Shown: positions 1 through 8,773, counted from the first letter of the stretch. The stretch is DNA of 64,000 nucleotides from an uncultured Poribacteria bacterium (GCA_951828515.1 OX639992.1:2582217-2646216), one strand, 5' to 3'. Notes: generated by a model not told the origin, from the sequence alone. Program-made: numbers and translations.

Positions 1-61
1 GGAGGATGAAAAAGGGTGAAACGTTTTTTTTCTTGTCTTAATAACAACAAAAACCAAGCCC

Positions 62-145
62 GTAATGTAATGGAGGGCGACTCTGAAGAGATACACGTCA
101 AAGCACAAACCCCGTCGTTCCTCCGCAAGGTAAAATTAAAAGGTC
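62..145 (+). repeat. Interspersed repeat family B, copy 1
   Basis: This stretch aligns by eye with 29868-29948. Both contain GTAATGGAGG/GAAGTGGAGG-like, AAAGCACAA/AAAGACACAA-like and TCCGCAAGGTAA segments and end in a TTAAAAG tract. Other copies sit at 33600, 56188, 63150 and 63313. In most copies the CGCAAGG-AATTAAAA end lies just before a start codon, so this copy argues that the first gene starts at 151 and not further upstream. Confidence 0.55.
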
Positions 146-150
146 TGTTC

Positions 151-1398
151 GTGATAGGGTTCAGTTTGTGTTTCATGATTGGCGCTATTGCTGTTAGCGA
201 TGCGGCTCCAAAGAAACGCATTGCTGTTCTCTATTTTCAGGATCACAGTCGCTTTGATTCTCCCACCGGATGTGGTTGTGTCCCTACCTTCATCGGCAAC
301 CTGTTCAGCACAAAGAAACGTTGGGATTTGGAGGCAGGATTTGCCAAAATGCTCAATCGGAAACTCGTCGAAACGGATGTGTATGAACCTGTTAGTAAAG
401 ATGAACTCCTCGATGCTATGGCACTTATGACGCTCTCACGGCAGAACCTGAAAAAACTCGATGAAGCGCAACTCTCAACGCTTGCGAAGCATCTCAATGC
501 AGACATAATTGTGGTGGGCGATATCCGAAAATTTAATCAAGAGCGGTTGAGAACTAACGCTTCGCGCACGCTGCGGGAAGGTGGACGTGAGGCACAACGA
601 GGCTCTGCAAGCGCAAGTTACCTTGCTCCCGTTATTCTGCGCGGATCTCTACACCGTGCCACGATTAATCTGAACATGAAATTTTACAATGCCTCCGGCA
701 ATTCCGTGGCTGAACCTCGAATTTCCGCCAGTCGAGACCACGGGTACCTTGGCACAAAATTCGCTTCCCTTGAAGCGAGTGCGACGGAGGAAGGAACAAA
801 TCTCTCTTTCGGTCAAACGAGGGACGCTCAGCGAAAGAATCCACGCCCGATTGTCAGACCAACTGAACTTAATCAGATACAGTTTGCGAGTGCCGAATAC
901 GACAGAACCCTTTTCGGAGTGGTAACCCATGAGGCGTTAATCAAAGTAGTTTTAGCACTTCGAGATAGCGTCGGACCCAATTTCATTACGCCTTGGGAAC
1001 CGAAGACCGCAACCGCCAAAGAAGGACAGGAAGCTTCGACAATGGCATCTGGGGAACCTGTCAAAGGCAAAATTCAGTACGTGGACAACGAGCATCCAGA
1101 TAAGATTTATGTCAATATCGGTTCCGGTAGGGGGATAGCTATCAACCAAGAGTTCGCTGTCTATACCAAAGGCAAGCCGGTACGCGATTTAGATACCGGT
1201 GAAATCCTTACATACGTACCGAAGCAGATCGGACTCATGGCGGTTTCTGAAATCCTGAATGATAAGGTTTCTATCTTCCGGGTTATTGAAACGACGGAAC
1301 CCCTCAAAATCGGTGATGCTGTTCGTGAGATTACATCCGATTCTGCCCCATCCGAGGAATCTACTTCAGAGTCAGACGCGTCTGAAGAACAACAATGA
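151..1398 (+). CDS. CsgG/FlgT-like exported envelope protein
   Basis: An exported protein of about 415 residues. A hydrophobic N-terminus (GFSLCFMIGAIAVSDA) is followed by KKRIAVLYFQDHS, the opening strand typical of CsgG/FlgT-type periplasmic domains. It later has LNADIIVVGDI, the usual 'look up whether the factor is present' strand of this fold. Residues of about 305-395 (KIYVNIGSGRGI, FAVYTKG, IGLMAVSEI) resemble the FlgT C-terminal domain. The tail is acidic and Ser/Glu-rich. The frame is open back to GTG 16, but 62-141 is a copy of intergenic repeat B. I therefore choose GTG 151, with AAAAGG seven bases upstream; GTG 16 or ATG 70 would give a more basic signal-peptide n-region and cannot be excluded. 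Expected role: outer-membrane-associated lipoprotein-like or secretion accessory factor; the exact function is unknown. Confidence 0.7.
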   Translation: MIGFSLCFMIGAIAVSDAAPKKRIAVLYFQDHSRFDSPTGCGCVPTFIGNLFSTKKRWDLEAGFAKMLNRKLVETDVYEPVSKDELLDAMALMTLSRQNLKKLDEAQLSTLAKHLNADIIVVGDIRKFNQERLRTNASRTLREGGREAQRGSASASYLAPVILRGSLHRATINLNMKFYNASGNSVAEPRISASRDHGYLGTKFASLEASATEEGTNLSFGQTRDAQRKNPRPIVRPTELNQIQFASAEYDRTLFGVVTHEALIKVVLALRDSVGPNFITPWEPKTATAKEGQEASTMASGEPVKGKIQYVDNEHPDKIYVNIGSGRGIAINQEFAVYTKGKPVRDLDTGEILTYVPKQIGLMAVSEILNDKVSIFRVIETTEPLKIGDAVREITSDSAPSEESTSESDASEEQQ

Positions 1399-1418
1399 AT
1401 CTCAAAAGGAGTGATACG

Positions 1419-2537
1419 ATGCGCCTTCCGACTTTTAACGGTAACTTTGGGCTCCCGAGTGTTCCCAAAAACAAAGTTTGTGTGAAGATTACATCGCTTT
1501 TCTGCGTTTTAACGGCGTGTCTCGTAATGCTGTTTGGATGTGCTGACCCCGGCTCACGAAAGGAGAGCGAAAAGGCGGATGCTACTGCCACGAAGAAAAT
1601 CAAGATCGGCTTGTCCATGGATTCGTTGCGTGTGGAACGGTGGCAGAAGGACCGAGATATTTTCACGGCTGAAGCCGAGAGACTCGGTGCCGAAGTTATC
1701 GTCCAATCTGCTGATGGAGATGAACGTCGACAGAACGAGCAAGCCGAAAACATGATTACCCAGGGTGTGGATGTTCTCGTTGTTATTCCGAAGGATAGCG
1801 TCGCTGCCGCCCAAATTGTCCAAGTCGCCCACGCAGAGGACATCAAAGTCATCGCCTATGATCGGCTCATCCGCGAGAGTTCACCCGATCTCTATATCTC
1901 TTTCGACAACGAACAGGTTGGATATTTGCAAGCCGAGTACCTACTGCGTCAGAAGCCAGAGGGTGCTTACTTCCTGCTCGGTGGTGCACCAACTGACAAT
2001 AACGCACAACTCCTCCGCCAGGGGCAACTCCGCGCCTTGCAACCCGCAATTGACAGTGGTGCTATTCGTTTGGTCGCAGGAGGTGAGCATTGGGCGGTTA
2101 ATTGGGATCCGCGGGATGCACTCAAAAAGGCGGAACAGGTCTTGACACAGACGAACAACCAAGTAGACGCTGTCGTTGCATCGAATGATGGCACAGCTGG
2201 TGGCGTGATACAGGCACTTGAGGGACAGAATTTAGCCGGAAGCGTTCTCATTTCAGGGCAAGATGCAGAACTTGCCGCCTGTCAACGGATTGTTAAAGGC
2301 ACGCAGACCATGACGGTTTACAAACCGATCCATCTCATCGCAAGGAAGGCAGCACAAGCCGCTGTCGCACTCGCAAAAGGTGAGGCAATCGCTGAAGCTA
2401 CGCAGACTGTTAACAACGGCAAAATTGACGTGCCATCGATCCTACTGACACCTATCCAGGTTGACAAGGAAAATTTAGACGAAGAAGTCATTAAAGATGG
2501 GTTTCACACACGCCAAGCCGTTTATCAAACGGAATAG
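1419..2537 (+). CDS. xylF: XylF-like sugar-binding lipoprotein (ABC substrate-binding)
   Basis: Periplasmic substrate-binding protein of a D-xylose-type ABC importer, about 372 residues. KIKIGLSMDSLRVERWQKDR, IKVIAYDRLI, YISFDNEQVG, GGAPTDNNA and TQTMTVYKPI match the XylF signature along its whole length, with the usual two-lobed periplasmic binding protein layout. Unlike enterobacterial XylF it has a lipoprotein signal (VMLFGC at about residue 41), so it is probably anchored to a membrane. The start is ATG 1419, preceded by AAAAGGAG seven bases away. An upstream in-frame ATG at 1395 overlaps the stop of the previous gene (ATGA) but lacks its own Shine-Dalgarno site. No XylG ATPase or XylH permease is present nearby. 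Confidence 0.88.
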   Translation: MRLPTFNGNFGLPSVPKNKVCVKITSLFCVLTACLVMLFGCADPGSRKESEKADATATKKIKIGLSMDSLRVERWQKDRDIFTAEAERLGAEVIVQSADGDERRQNEQAENMITQGVDVLVVIPKDSVAAAQIVQVAHAEDIKVIAYDRLIRESSPDLYISFDNEQVGYLQAEYLLRQKPEGAYFLLGGAPTDNNAQLLRQGQLRALQPAIDSGAIRLVAGGEHWAVNWDPRDALKKAEQVLTQTNNQVDAVVASNDGTAGGVIQALEGQNLAGSVLISGQDAELAACQRIVKGTQTMTVYKPIHLIARKAAQAAVALAKGEAIAEATQTVNNGKIDVPSILLTPIQVDKENLDEEVIKDGFHTRQAVYQTE

Positions 2538-2668
2538 TTATCGGTTATCAGTTTTCGGTTACAAGAGGTATCTGATGGTATCAAATCCCTCTTTAACTGA
2601 ACACTGGAAACTAAAACGTGCCGACCGATAATTACTGACTGCTGATTACTGACAACTGACAACTAATA
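2536..2668. repeat. Heptamer-phased repeat family A, copy 1
   Basis: Fills the gap between a stop codon and the next start codon. The left block is TTATCGGTTATCAG (7-base phase) and the right block CTGACTGCTGATTACTGAC followed by ACAACTGACAACTAA. The two blocks are roughly inverted copies around a variable core containing CCCTCTTT. See the other copies at 26864, 28866, 34886, 36395, 37560, 39703, 51410 and 63283. Confidence 0.75.
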
Positions 2669-2672
2669 TAAC

Positions 2673-3848
2673 ATGCCTATTTTTCTCATCGGGACAAACG
2701 CTCCAAACATCGGGATCGACGATCGACTGAGTTGGGTTTGGCGTTCCGATGCTTATCAAAATCTCATTATTATCGCATGCCTTGTCGGTGCGGGATGGCT
2801 TCTCCGATACGCCTCGCAGCAAGAGTATTGGCGAAACGCTGCACGGCAGATTCGTAGGAACTACCTCGCTATTGTTTGTCTTTTCGTTCTCTTAGGGTAC
2901 CTTCTTGTCGGTGTGTTGGATAGCATTGGCTGGCGTGATCCGCTCATACGGCGGACTGACCAAACACTCACTCGAAATGAAAGTGGTGCCATTGTCTATA
3001 GACCGAGAGGTTTGAGCCTCCTTGATAGGCTTTGTACACCGCTTCGGGAACGAACCGAGAAAACCTATTCTGCTCCCTTGGCAACGCATCTGTATGCGAA
3101 AAGTACCCTCCAGACACCCGATGGACGGACGGTTCGTGACTATCCACCACTTCAGTATCCGCGCAGTCATCTCCTTGGCACAGACAAGGTGGGCAGTGAT
3201 GTTCTTTACCGTGCCTTAAAAGGCATCCGTACCGGACTCGTTATCGGTGGATTTACCACCTTGATTGCTGTTCCATTCGCCATATTTTTCGGTGTCATCG
3301 CCGGTTACTTTGGTGGGTGGATAGACGATGCAGTGCAGTATATCTACGCCACGCTCGATTCCATTCCGTCTATCCTTCTTATTGTCGCCTTTATGCTCCT
3401 CTTTGGACAGGGGTTATTCAATCTCTGTCTCATCATGGGTATCAAAAGTTGGACGGGGGTGTGTCGTATTTTACGCGGTGAAACCTTGAAACTCCGAGAA
3501 TTGGAGTACATCCAAGCCGCCGAAGCCTTTGGTGTACGTCGTAGTCTTATTATTCTCAAGCATCTCGTTCCGAACCTCATGCATATCGTCTTGATCTCCA
3601 CTATATTGCGATTTAGTGGGTTGGTGCTGACGGAAGCGTTGCTGAGTTATCTCCAAATCGGTGTTGAACCGACGACGGGGAGTTGGGGCAATATGATTAA
3701 CACTGCGCGCTTAGAACTCGCTCGTGACCCGGTTGTTTGGTGGAATCTCACCGCGGCGTTTGTGTTTATGTTCGGATTGGTGTTACCTGCAAACCTCTTC
3801 GGCGATGCCGTCCGTGATGCCTTGGATCCGAGGTTGAGAACGGAGTAG
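2673..3848 (+). CDS. Peptide-type ABC transporter permease (OppC/DppC family)
   Basis: Inner-membrane permease of the oligopeptide/dipeptide importer class, 391 residues. Two N-terminal membrane segments (near residues 30-45 and 65-85) flank a basic stretch. A soluble region of about 100 residues follows, then the BPD_transp_1 domain with further membrane segments from about residue 190 onward. The EAA loop is recognisable as EAFGVRRSLIILKHLVPN. The C-terminus NLFGDAVRDALDPRLR is diagnostic of OppC/DppC. The extracytoplasmic insertion between the first membrane segments and the core (residues 95-165) is longer than usual. No OppB, OppD or OppF partner is present in this window, so it probably works with subunits encoded elsewhere. 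The Shine-Dalgarno site is weak; the start ATG directly follows repeat A. Confidence 0.88.
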   Translation: MPIFLIGTNAPNIGIDDRLSWVWRSDAYQNLIIIACLVGAGWLLRYASQQEYWRNAARQIRRNYLAIVCLFVLLGYLLVGVLDSIGWRDPLIRRTDQTLTRNESGAIVYRPRGLSLLDRLCTPLRERTEKTYSAPLATHLYAKSTLQTPDGRTVRDYPPLQYPRSHLLGTDKVGSDVLYRALKGIRTGLVIGGFTTLIAVPFAIFFGVIAGYFGGWIDDAVQYIYATLDSIPSILLIVAFMLLFGQGLFNLCLIMGIKSWTGVCRILRGETLKLRELEYIQAAEAFGVRRSLIILKHLVPNLMHIVLISTILRFSGLVLTEALLSYLQIGVEPTTGSWGNMINTARLELARDPVVWWNLTAAFVFMFGLVLPANLFGDAVRDALDPRLRTE

Positions 3849-3918
3849 ATAAGCGAGGATTGTGGAGACTAAAATGTCATTACCACAAATCATTCACCAA
3901 ATAGACGAACTTATCGTT

Positions 3919-5319
3919 CTACAGCGATTCCAAAAACGCAATGAGTGCATCGCGTTCCGTTTTTGACATCTGTTCAACGGCTCGCCGTGATGCTTCTGCT
4001 TCGCCGCCATGCCAGAGAATCGCTTCCATTAAGTCCCGCGCCCTGCCGTCATGGAGGAAATTGGTATGACCGTTAACCCTTTTCACCAAACCGATGCCCC
4101 ACAACGGCGGGGTCCGCCATTCGCGACCGTTGGCGTGAAAATCAGGACGATTGTCCGCTAAATCGGGTCCCATGTCGTGCAACAGCAGATCTGTGTACGG
4201 ATGGATCGTTTGGTTGCTCACTGAAGGCACGCCTGCTAAAACACCGGTTCTTAACGTCGGAACATGACAATTGGCACACTGTGCTTCAGCAAAAAGCTGT
4301 TCGCCCTGCTTAACCTGTGGATCATCTATGTCGCGTCGTGCTGGCACCGCCAATGTCTGAACATAGAACGTCACCACCTCTAAAATCTCGTCACTTACCT
4401 CCGGTGTTACGCTGTGTTCAGTGAGTTGTGATTGTCCCGCCGAGTTTTCTGTTGAGAACAGTGGGGTCGTGATGCCCATATCGTCGTTATAGGCTGCTGC
4501 AACCTGCTGAAGGAGTGTCGGTTGATTCGCTTTCCATCCGAAACGTCCGAGCGTATAACGCTGTGCTACGACATCCCATACGTAATTCGGCTTGCCTGAG
4601 ATACCGTCCCCATCGACATCGGCTTCATCTGCATAAGCAAGGATGGCGTTTTCAGGGATCGCTTCCAATAAACCGAGTCCAAAAACGGCTGGCGCGACAC
4701 GTGGCGATACTTCAACATTTTCTGGTAGGGGTTGATAAGTTTCCGTAACAGTGTAATTTGGATAGCGCAGATGTACGCGCGTGCCATCTGCTGTTGTCAG
4801 GGTCTGCTCGGTATATTCGATCTTGACTTTGCCTTCTGGGTGTGCTTTAACGATAGCGCGATTGTTAAGCTGGGTCCCAAAGCCAGGCACTGGGGTCGGT
4901 GGCTTTCCTTCCATCGTATCCTCCGCCTTTGGGAGACTGAGTCTGAAAAGCAGGGACACGAGTCCCTCGTCGGTGCTGGGTGGTCGCCCACGACCATCAC
5001 GTGCGTGACAGTTAATACACGAAACGTTATTATAGATGGGTCCGAGTCCGGGGTTTACCACCGCAGGTGCTGTTACAAAAACTGCCTCAAATTCGACATC
5101 GCCTTCCAGATGCTTCTGAAGTGCTGCTTCTGAAAGATTGGGCGCAGGGATTGAGAACGCATGGCTTGACGCATCAAAGACAGTCGTCTCGCCACCGGAA
5201 AGCTCGCTTGTTAAAAATACCGGTGTCGATTCTACAGCCACGGGGGACTCAGAATCGCACGCGCTTAGCAGAATTGACACCGAGAGAATTAGATAGAATA
5301 AACTTTGAGAATGTTTCAT
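3919..5319 (-). CDS. Di-haem cytochrome c lipoprotein (DUF1111 / COG3488 oxidoreductase)
   Basis: Envelope c-type cytochrome of about 466 residues. The lipoprotein signal ends in LLSAC. There are two CxxCH haem sites, CINCH in the N-terminal third and CANCH in the C-terminal third. DGRGRPP, LHDMGPDLADNR, EWRTPPLWGIG and FLHDGRARDLMEAILWHGGE are typical of the di-haem thiol-oxidoreductase family that accompanies imelysin genes. The ATG at 5319 is preferred over the upstream 5340 because it places the basic n-region of the signal peptide at the start and follows AAGAGA. It is the last gene of the porin-imelysin-cytochrome operon. From family context it probably supports iron handling by redox chemistry at the cell surface. 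Confidence 0.88.
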   Translation of the reverse strand: MKHSQSLFYLILSVSILLSACDSESPVAVESTPVFLTSELSGGETTVFDASSHAFSIPAPNLSEAALQKHLEGDVEFEAVFVTAPAVVNPGLGPIYNNVSCINCHARDGRGRPPSTDEGLVSLLFRLSLPKAEDTMEGKPPTPVPGFGTQLNNRAIVKAHPEGKVKIEYTEQTLTTADGTRVHLRYPNYTVTETYQPLPENVEVSPRVAPAVFGLGLLEAIPENAILAYADEADVDGDGISGKPNYVWDVVAQRYTLGRFGWKANQPTLLQQVAAAYNDDMGITTPLFSTENSAGQSQLTEHSVTPEVSDEILEVVTFYVQTLAVPARRDIDDPQVKQGEQLFAEAQCANCHVPTLRTGVLAGVPSVSNQTIHPYTDLLLHDMGPDLADNRPDFHANGREWRTPPLWGIGLVKRVNGHTNFLHDGRARDLMEAILWHGGEAEASRRAVEQMSKTERDALIAFLESL

Positions 5320-5429
5320 TTCTCTTAACTGAGATGGCACAACGGAGCGTGCCTACTACTTTGCAAAAACGAAATTGTTTCTCTTTCGTGTTTGCGTATT
5401 TCGGAATTAGAACACTTTCACAAGATATA

Positions 5430-6554
5430 TTAGTTAAACTCACTCGATTGGACGAGCGGGAGTATATCTTGTTCGAGTGTCTGTTGTATCTTGCTGACAG
5501 CATCGATTGCAGCTTGGACAGTCCCACGGTTCGCGGTAATCGAGTCGCGGAACGGATTCGGAATTGCGCCGATGGCATCAATCGCTGCCTGCACCTCTTG
5601 CTGGAAACGCGCATCTAAATCGGGATCCTGACCGTTCACGAATTCGTTGAGACCTTGTCCATCGCTTGCGAATTTTCCCATATAGACATTCTGAATTCCG
5701 CGAATGTTGTCTTGGAAATCCGAGATAGAGTTGAAGCTAAACTGAGATTCAACAAGGGTTGTGTCCGATTCGTTGTAGGGATCGGAGATCTTACCATTCG
5801 CAACTTCATCGGCAATGACGATCATGCCGTTGACCATCTCTTGCACTGCGGCACTCTGCGATGGATAGATAGCACTTCCCACACCGGCTTGTGCGACTGC
5901 ACTGCTGAAATTTTCACCTTCTGGTGCCCACGCCAACCGTAGTTGTGAGGTGCTCGCCTTGAGGTTCTCGGTCGTCGAAACGAGGTACTCCAGTTCACGT
6001 GAAGTTATATCTGATGCTTTCCGTTGATCGCCATCGCGGAACAGGAGGAACTCGATCGTGTGGAAACCTTTTTGGGTATCTTCTAATCCGCTGACGAAGT
6101 CCACTGTTAAGGTATCTCCACTGTCCAAAACGGATTGTAGGTTAACATGATCGACGGGCCAGCTGTCTAATGCCGGATCGAGTCCTTGCGTGTCAACGGG
6201 ACCGAACAGGAACGCTTCGCTCTGTTCCCACGGTGTTCGCGTTGCTTTCCACGCCTGTTGCGCTTTTTCAAGGTTTGCTTGTGAGTTATCCGCTGCCAAC
6301 GCCTTGACAGCTGTCAAGAGTTCGTCTGCTTTGTTGTCCAAATCGGTGTATGTGGCTAACACGACGGTATTCGCGAAGTCGTTGAGCATGGTGCCTGCGT
6401 CAAAAGCTTCGCGTTGTGCTTGTTCATTGCTCTCATCTTCATCATCACTTCCACATCCGACAACAAAAGCGGATGCGAGTAGCAAACAACAGAACAGGGT
6501 CCAATGGAAGCAAACCTTTGGGAACTTACGGGACTCTAATGTATAGAGTTTCAT
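5430..6554 (-). CDS. Imelysin-family (peptidase M75-like) iron-regulated lipoprotein
   Basis: Envelope lipoprotein of about 374 residues with lipobox FVVGC, then an acidic linker and the all-helical imelysin fold. GPVDTQGLDPALDSWPVD and the GFHTIEFLLF segment carrying the GxHxxE motif are the imelysin signature. Imelysins (IrpA/EfeO relatives) bind iron or haem-type ligands and are usually Fur-controlled. The start ATG 6554 is chosen because GGAG lies six bases upstream; a first ATG at 6566 overlaps that site. It sits between the porin and the di-haem cytochrome, all on the same strand with short gaps, and so probably shares the Fur-box promoter upstream of the porin. Confidence 0.9.
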   Translation of the reverse strand: MKLYTLESRKFPKVCFHWTLFCCLLLASAFVVGCGSDDEDESNEQAQREAFDAGTMLNDFANTVVLATYTDLDNKADELLTAVKALAADNSQANLEKAQQAWKATRTPWEQSEAFLFGPVDTQGLDPALDSWPVDHVNLQSVLDSGDTLTVDFVSGLEDTQKGFHTIEFLLFRDGDQRKASDITSRELEYLVSTTENLKASTSQLRLAWAPEGENFSSAVAQAGVGSAIYPSQSAAVQEMVNGMIVIADEVANGKISDPYNESDTTLVESQFSFNSISDFQDNIRGIQNVYMGKFASDGQGLNEFVNGQDPDLDARFQQEVQAAIDAIGAIPNPFRDSITANRGTVQAAIDAVSKIQQTLEQDILPLVQSSEFN

Positions 6555-6597
6555 AAAAATCTCCATTTTTTATTTTTGATTACACGCGATGCGTGTG

Positions 6598-7857
6598 TTA
6601 GTATTGAAAACCCAAGCCGAGCGAAAAAGTATTTTCCTTGTTTTTGTCCTTTGTCGCTAACCGCCGCAGTGAGTAATGACTCTTGAAAACAAGTTGCGGG
6701 TGGACGTGGTAGTTAATCCCAAACGTCCATGTGGTTCTTTCCCACCGCGGATTGTCGAAGATAATACCTTCAACACTCGCCATCGTATCGTAAAAATCGT
6801 AACGCGCGAAGACATCTAAAACCTTGTCTGGAGGTGTGTCCTTCAGGTTTTGATGTTCCGTGCTATTGTTGGGTTGTCTGAAAAATGATAAGATATCGTA
6901 ACCCGCCTCAATGTACCAACCCACAGCTGAACTCCCTATCGGTGTCCGCTTTACATTGAGATTATTGGAGAGCGTCCGGTTGACTTTAGACAAACGATCC
7001 GCGTTTTCGAGTACTCCCCAGAGGAATAATCCTCGCACCTTCACTGCATTTACCTCATAAAATCCATGAAGGCTCACTATCCCGACGTATGCATCGAAAT
7101 CTACATCAGGTTTCGGTCGGTTTGCCGCGGTGTCTCCGTAATAACCAGAAATACCGACGGTCGCGTTTTCATGGAACACATAATCGATCCGTCCGACGAA
7201 TGCGGGTGCCTCAGCGTTCACAGTTTCAAACCGCAGTTGGTGTCCGCGAACGATCCAGTGTCGGGAACTAAAACCCGTTGAATCTAATCCGTTGATAATT
7301 TGTGCTTGATATTGTAGCGAACCGAGTGAACCGAAAAATTCGACACCGGTTTCATGCCATATAGTTGGAATGAGATGTGTCTCCGCTTCGGGACGCGTCG
7401 TCGTAAAGTAGTGTTGCGGTCGATGCCGTTTCGCAACGAGTCCTACAGGGACGATGATGTGCCCGACCCGGAGGTTATAGGAGGGTTGAAAGGAGAAGAC
7501 AACAGCAAGTTTTTCAACAATAACTTCGCCGCCTTTTTCGATCTCTGTCTCAAATTCCCCGAACTCTTCAAATTTGTCGAATTCCATCGTGCTGCCCGTG
7601 CCACCATGCTCGATCTCAAGTTCCGATTCGAGTCGGATGGTATTGTTGATACGGTATTTCGGCGCGATAACGAAGCGTTCTACGTCAATAGCAGCGCGTC
7701 TATCTGGGTCAAGTTCCCAATCGAAATGGGAATAGTGAATTACGCCGTATCCGGAGACCGAGAATGGATTCAGTTCAGCAATAACACCGACATTGAGTGA
7801 AATAAACATTCCACAAACCGCGAGAAATCTAATAGAATTTGCCTGTTGTTTCTTCAT
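6598..7857 (-). CDS. Outer-membrane porin of the OprP/O type
   Basis: Beta-barrel protein of about 419 residues with a signal peptide beginning MKKQQANSIRFLAVCGMF. The mature protein opens with a short SVSGYGVIHYSHF strand. It contains the GHIIVPVGLVAKRHRP and PTIWHETGVEF motifs seen in phosphate-selective-porin-like proteins, and ends with an aromatic terminal strand (SLGLGFQY). A much longer frame reaches 7971, but the extra 38 residues would cross the leader and one Fur box, so ATG 7857 is the start. First gene of an iron-regulated operon; here its substrate is more likely an iron complex than phosphate (inference from context). Confidence 0.85.
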   Translation of the reverse strand: MKKQQANSIRFLAVCGMFISLNVGVIAELNPFSVSGYGVIHYSHFDWELDPDRRAAIDVERFVIAPKYRINNTIRLESELEIEHGGTGSTMEFDKFEEFGEFETEIEKGGEVIVEKLAVVFSFQPSYNLRVGHIIVPVGLVAKRHRPQHYFTTTRPEAETHLIPTIWHETGVEFFGSLGSLQYQAQIINGLDSTGFSSRHWIVRGHQLRFETVNAEAPAFVGRIDYVFHENATVGISGYYGDTAANRPKPDVDFDAYVGIVSLHGFYEVNAVKVRGLFLWGVLENADRLSKVNRTLSNNLNVKRTPIGSSAVGWYIEAGYDILSFFRQPNNSTEHQNLKDTPPDKVLDVFARYDFYDTMASVEGIIFDNPRWERTTWTFGINYHVHPQLVFKSHYSLRRLATKDKNKENTFSLGLGFQY

Positions 7858-7874
7858 GAATATGATTTTTAATA

Positions 7875-7895
7875 TGATATTGAGACTCATTATCA
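7875..7895. promoter_or_regulatory. Fur-box-like palindrome 2 (in the leader)
   Basis: TGATATTGAGACTCATTATCA is a near-perfect inverted repeat (10-1-10, one mismatch). Its central 19 bases agree with the classic GATAATGATAATCATTATC Fur consensus at 16 of 19 positions by my count. It lies 18 bases upstream of the porin start codon. Confidence 0.75.
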
Positions 7896-7956
7896 TATTT
7901 GATATTTGGTTGATCGGTAGTCTGAATATTTGTTGGAGATTACATTCTAAAAAATT

Positions 7957-7975
7957 GATAACGAATCTCATTATC
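7957..7975. promoter_or_regulatory. Fur-box-like palindrome 1 (at the transcription start)
   Basis: GATAACGAATCTCATTATC matches the 19-base Fur consensus at 15 positions by my count. It begins six bases downstream of a consensus -10 element on the minus strand, so it would cover the transcription start and block initiation when iron is replete. Confidence 0.75.
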
Positions 7976-7980
7976 TTTTA

Positions 7981-8009
7981 ATTATACCTGTAATTCTCGC
8001 AGATGTCAA
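7981..8009 (-). promoter_or_regulatory. Consensus sigma-70 promoter, proximal copy
   Basis: On the minus strand TTGACA and TATAAT are both perfect and separated by exactly 17 bases. It reads into the porin-imelysin-cytochrome operon and directly abuts Fur box 1. Confidence 0.8.
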
Positions 8010-8051
8010 AAAAATCGCGATAAATTTGCAAAAAACGGCAGAATTGTGTTA

Positions 8052-8080
8052 ATTATACCCACAATTTCCGTGAATGTCAA
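8052..8080 (-). promoter_or_regulatory. Consensus sigma-70 promoter, distal copy
   Basis: A second perfect TTGACA-17-TATAAT on the same strand, 71 bases upstream of the first. The surrounding sequence is a diverged direct repeat of 7981-8018 (ATTATACC...ATGTCAAAAAAATC in both), so the promoter appears to have been duplicated in tandem. Confidence 0.75.
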
Positions 8081-8238
8081 AAAAATCTGCAAAAATATCA
8101 GATTTTCTCAGTTGAATCAGAGCTTTGCTTGGATAGTATATCGGTTGCGGCAAGATATAAGGTTTTGTTCTCATTCTTAAACGGTCCGGATTTAGACGGA
8201 TTTTCTGGAAAGGACGAGAATAACTTCGCTTCACTGAT

Positions 8239-8763
8239 TTATTGTTTTTCCCAGATTTGCACGTTGTGTCCCGGCAAATCGAAAGGGTATTCCCCGTATG
8301 CAAGCGTCGGCAATCCGTTGTTGTCTACTGTGACGACAACATAGAGTCTATGTGGGGAAACGCTTGTATCCACGCGCTCAAGGAACTGCCACTGGTCACC
8401 ACTGGAGAGAGTTACTCTTATCTTTGTCCAGAGGATGCCTTCACCGTCTGTATATGTTCCATCGGATATTTGAATGCTATGCGGATCATCTGGTGGTAAG
8501 GTAAAACTTTCGCCGATCGTGGAGGTTGAATTTAAATGCGTGTGCGACACAAGCACCCAAGTCCCGGGGACAGGCACCTCAACGCCATTCTGATCCACAG
8601 CCCAGACGTGATCGCGTTCCTGCATCGAAATCGAGGGGTCTATCTCAGGAGTCCCCGGTTTTACAACTTGTTGAGCACGATTGCAAGAAGAAAATCCGAG
8701 GGCAAATGCCGTAATGGTCAATATAAATGTGAGTTTTGTGATGTGTCTGTTTTTGATGTTCAT
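8239..8763 (-). CDS. Hypothetical lipoprotein
   Basis: A 174-residue protein with a lipoprotein signal (lipobox GFSSC near residue 27) and no family I recognise. The mature part is about 145 residues, rich in beta-prone segments, including VPGTWVLVSHTHL, LWTKIRVTLSSGDQWQFLERV and RLYVVVTVDNNGLPTLAYG. The Trp-rich pattern with repeated short strands resembles small lipocalin-like or beta-sandwich surface proteins, but this is only a shape impression. The ribosome-binding site AAAGGA directly touches the end of the inverted-repeat element at 8774-8894, so expression may depend on that element. Confidence 0.7.
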   Translation of the reverse strand: MNIKNRHITKLTFILTITAFALGFSSCNRAQQVVKPGTPEIDPSISMQERDHVWAVDQNGVEVPVPGTWVLVSHTHLNSTSTIGESFTLPPDDPHSIQISDGTYTDGEGILWTKIRVTLSSGDQWQFLERVDTSVSPHRLYVVVTVDNNGLPTLAYGEYPFDLPGHNVQIWEKQ

Positions 8764-8773
8764 AATGAATTCC

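Noticed and set aside
8049-8303. An 84-codon frame on the minus strand upstream of the iron operon
   Set aside because: It overlaps the duplicated promoter and the lipoprotein 3' end, has no Shine-Dalgarno site and reads as random sequence.
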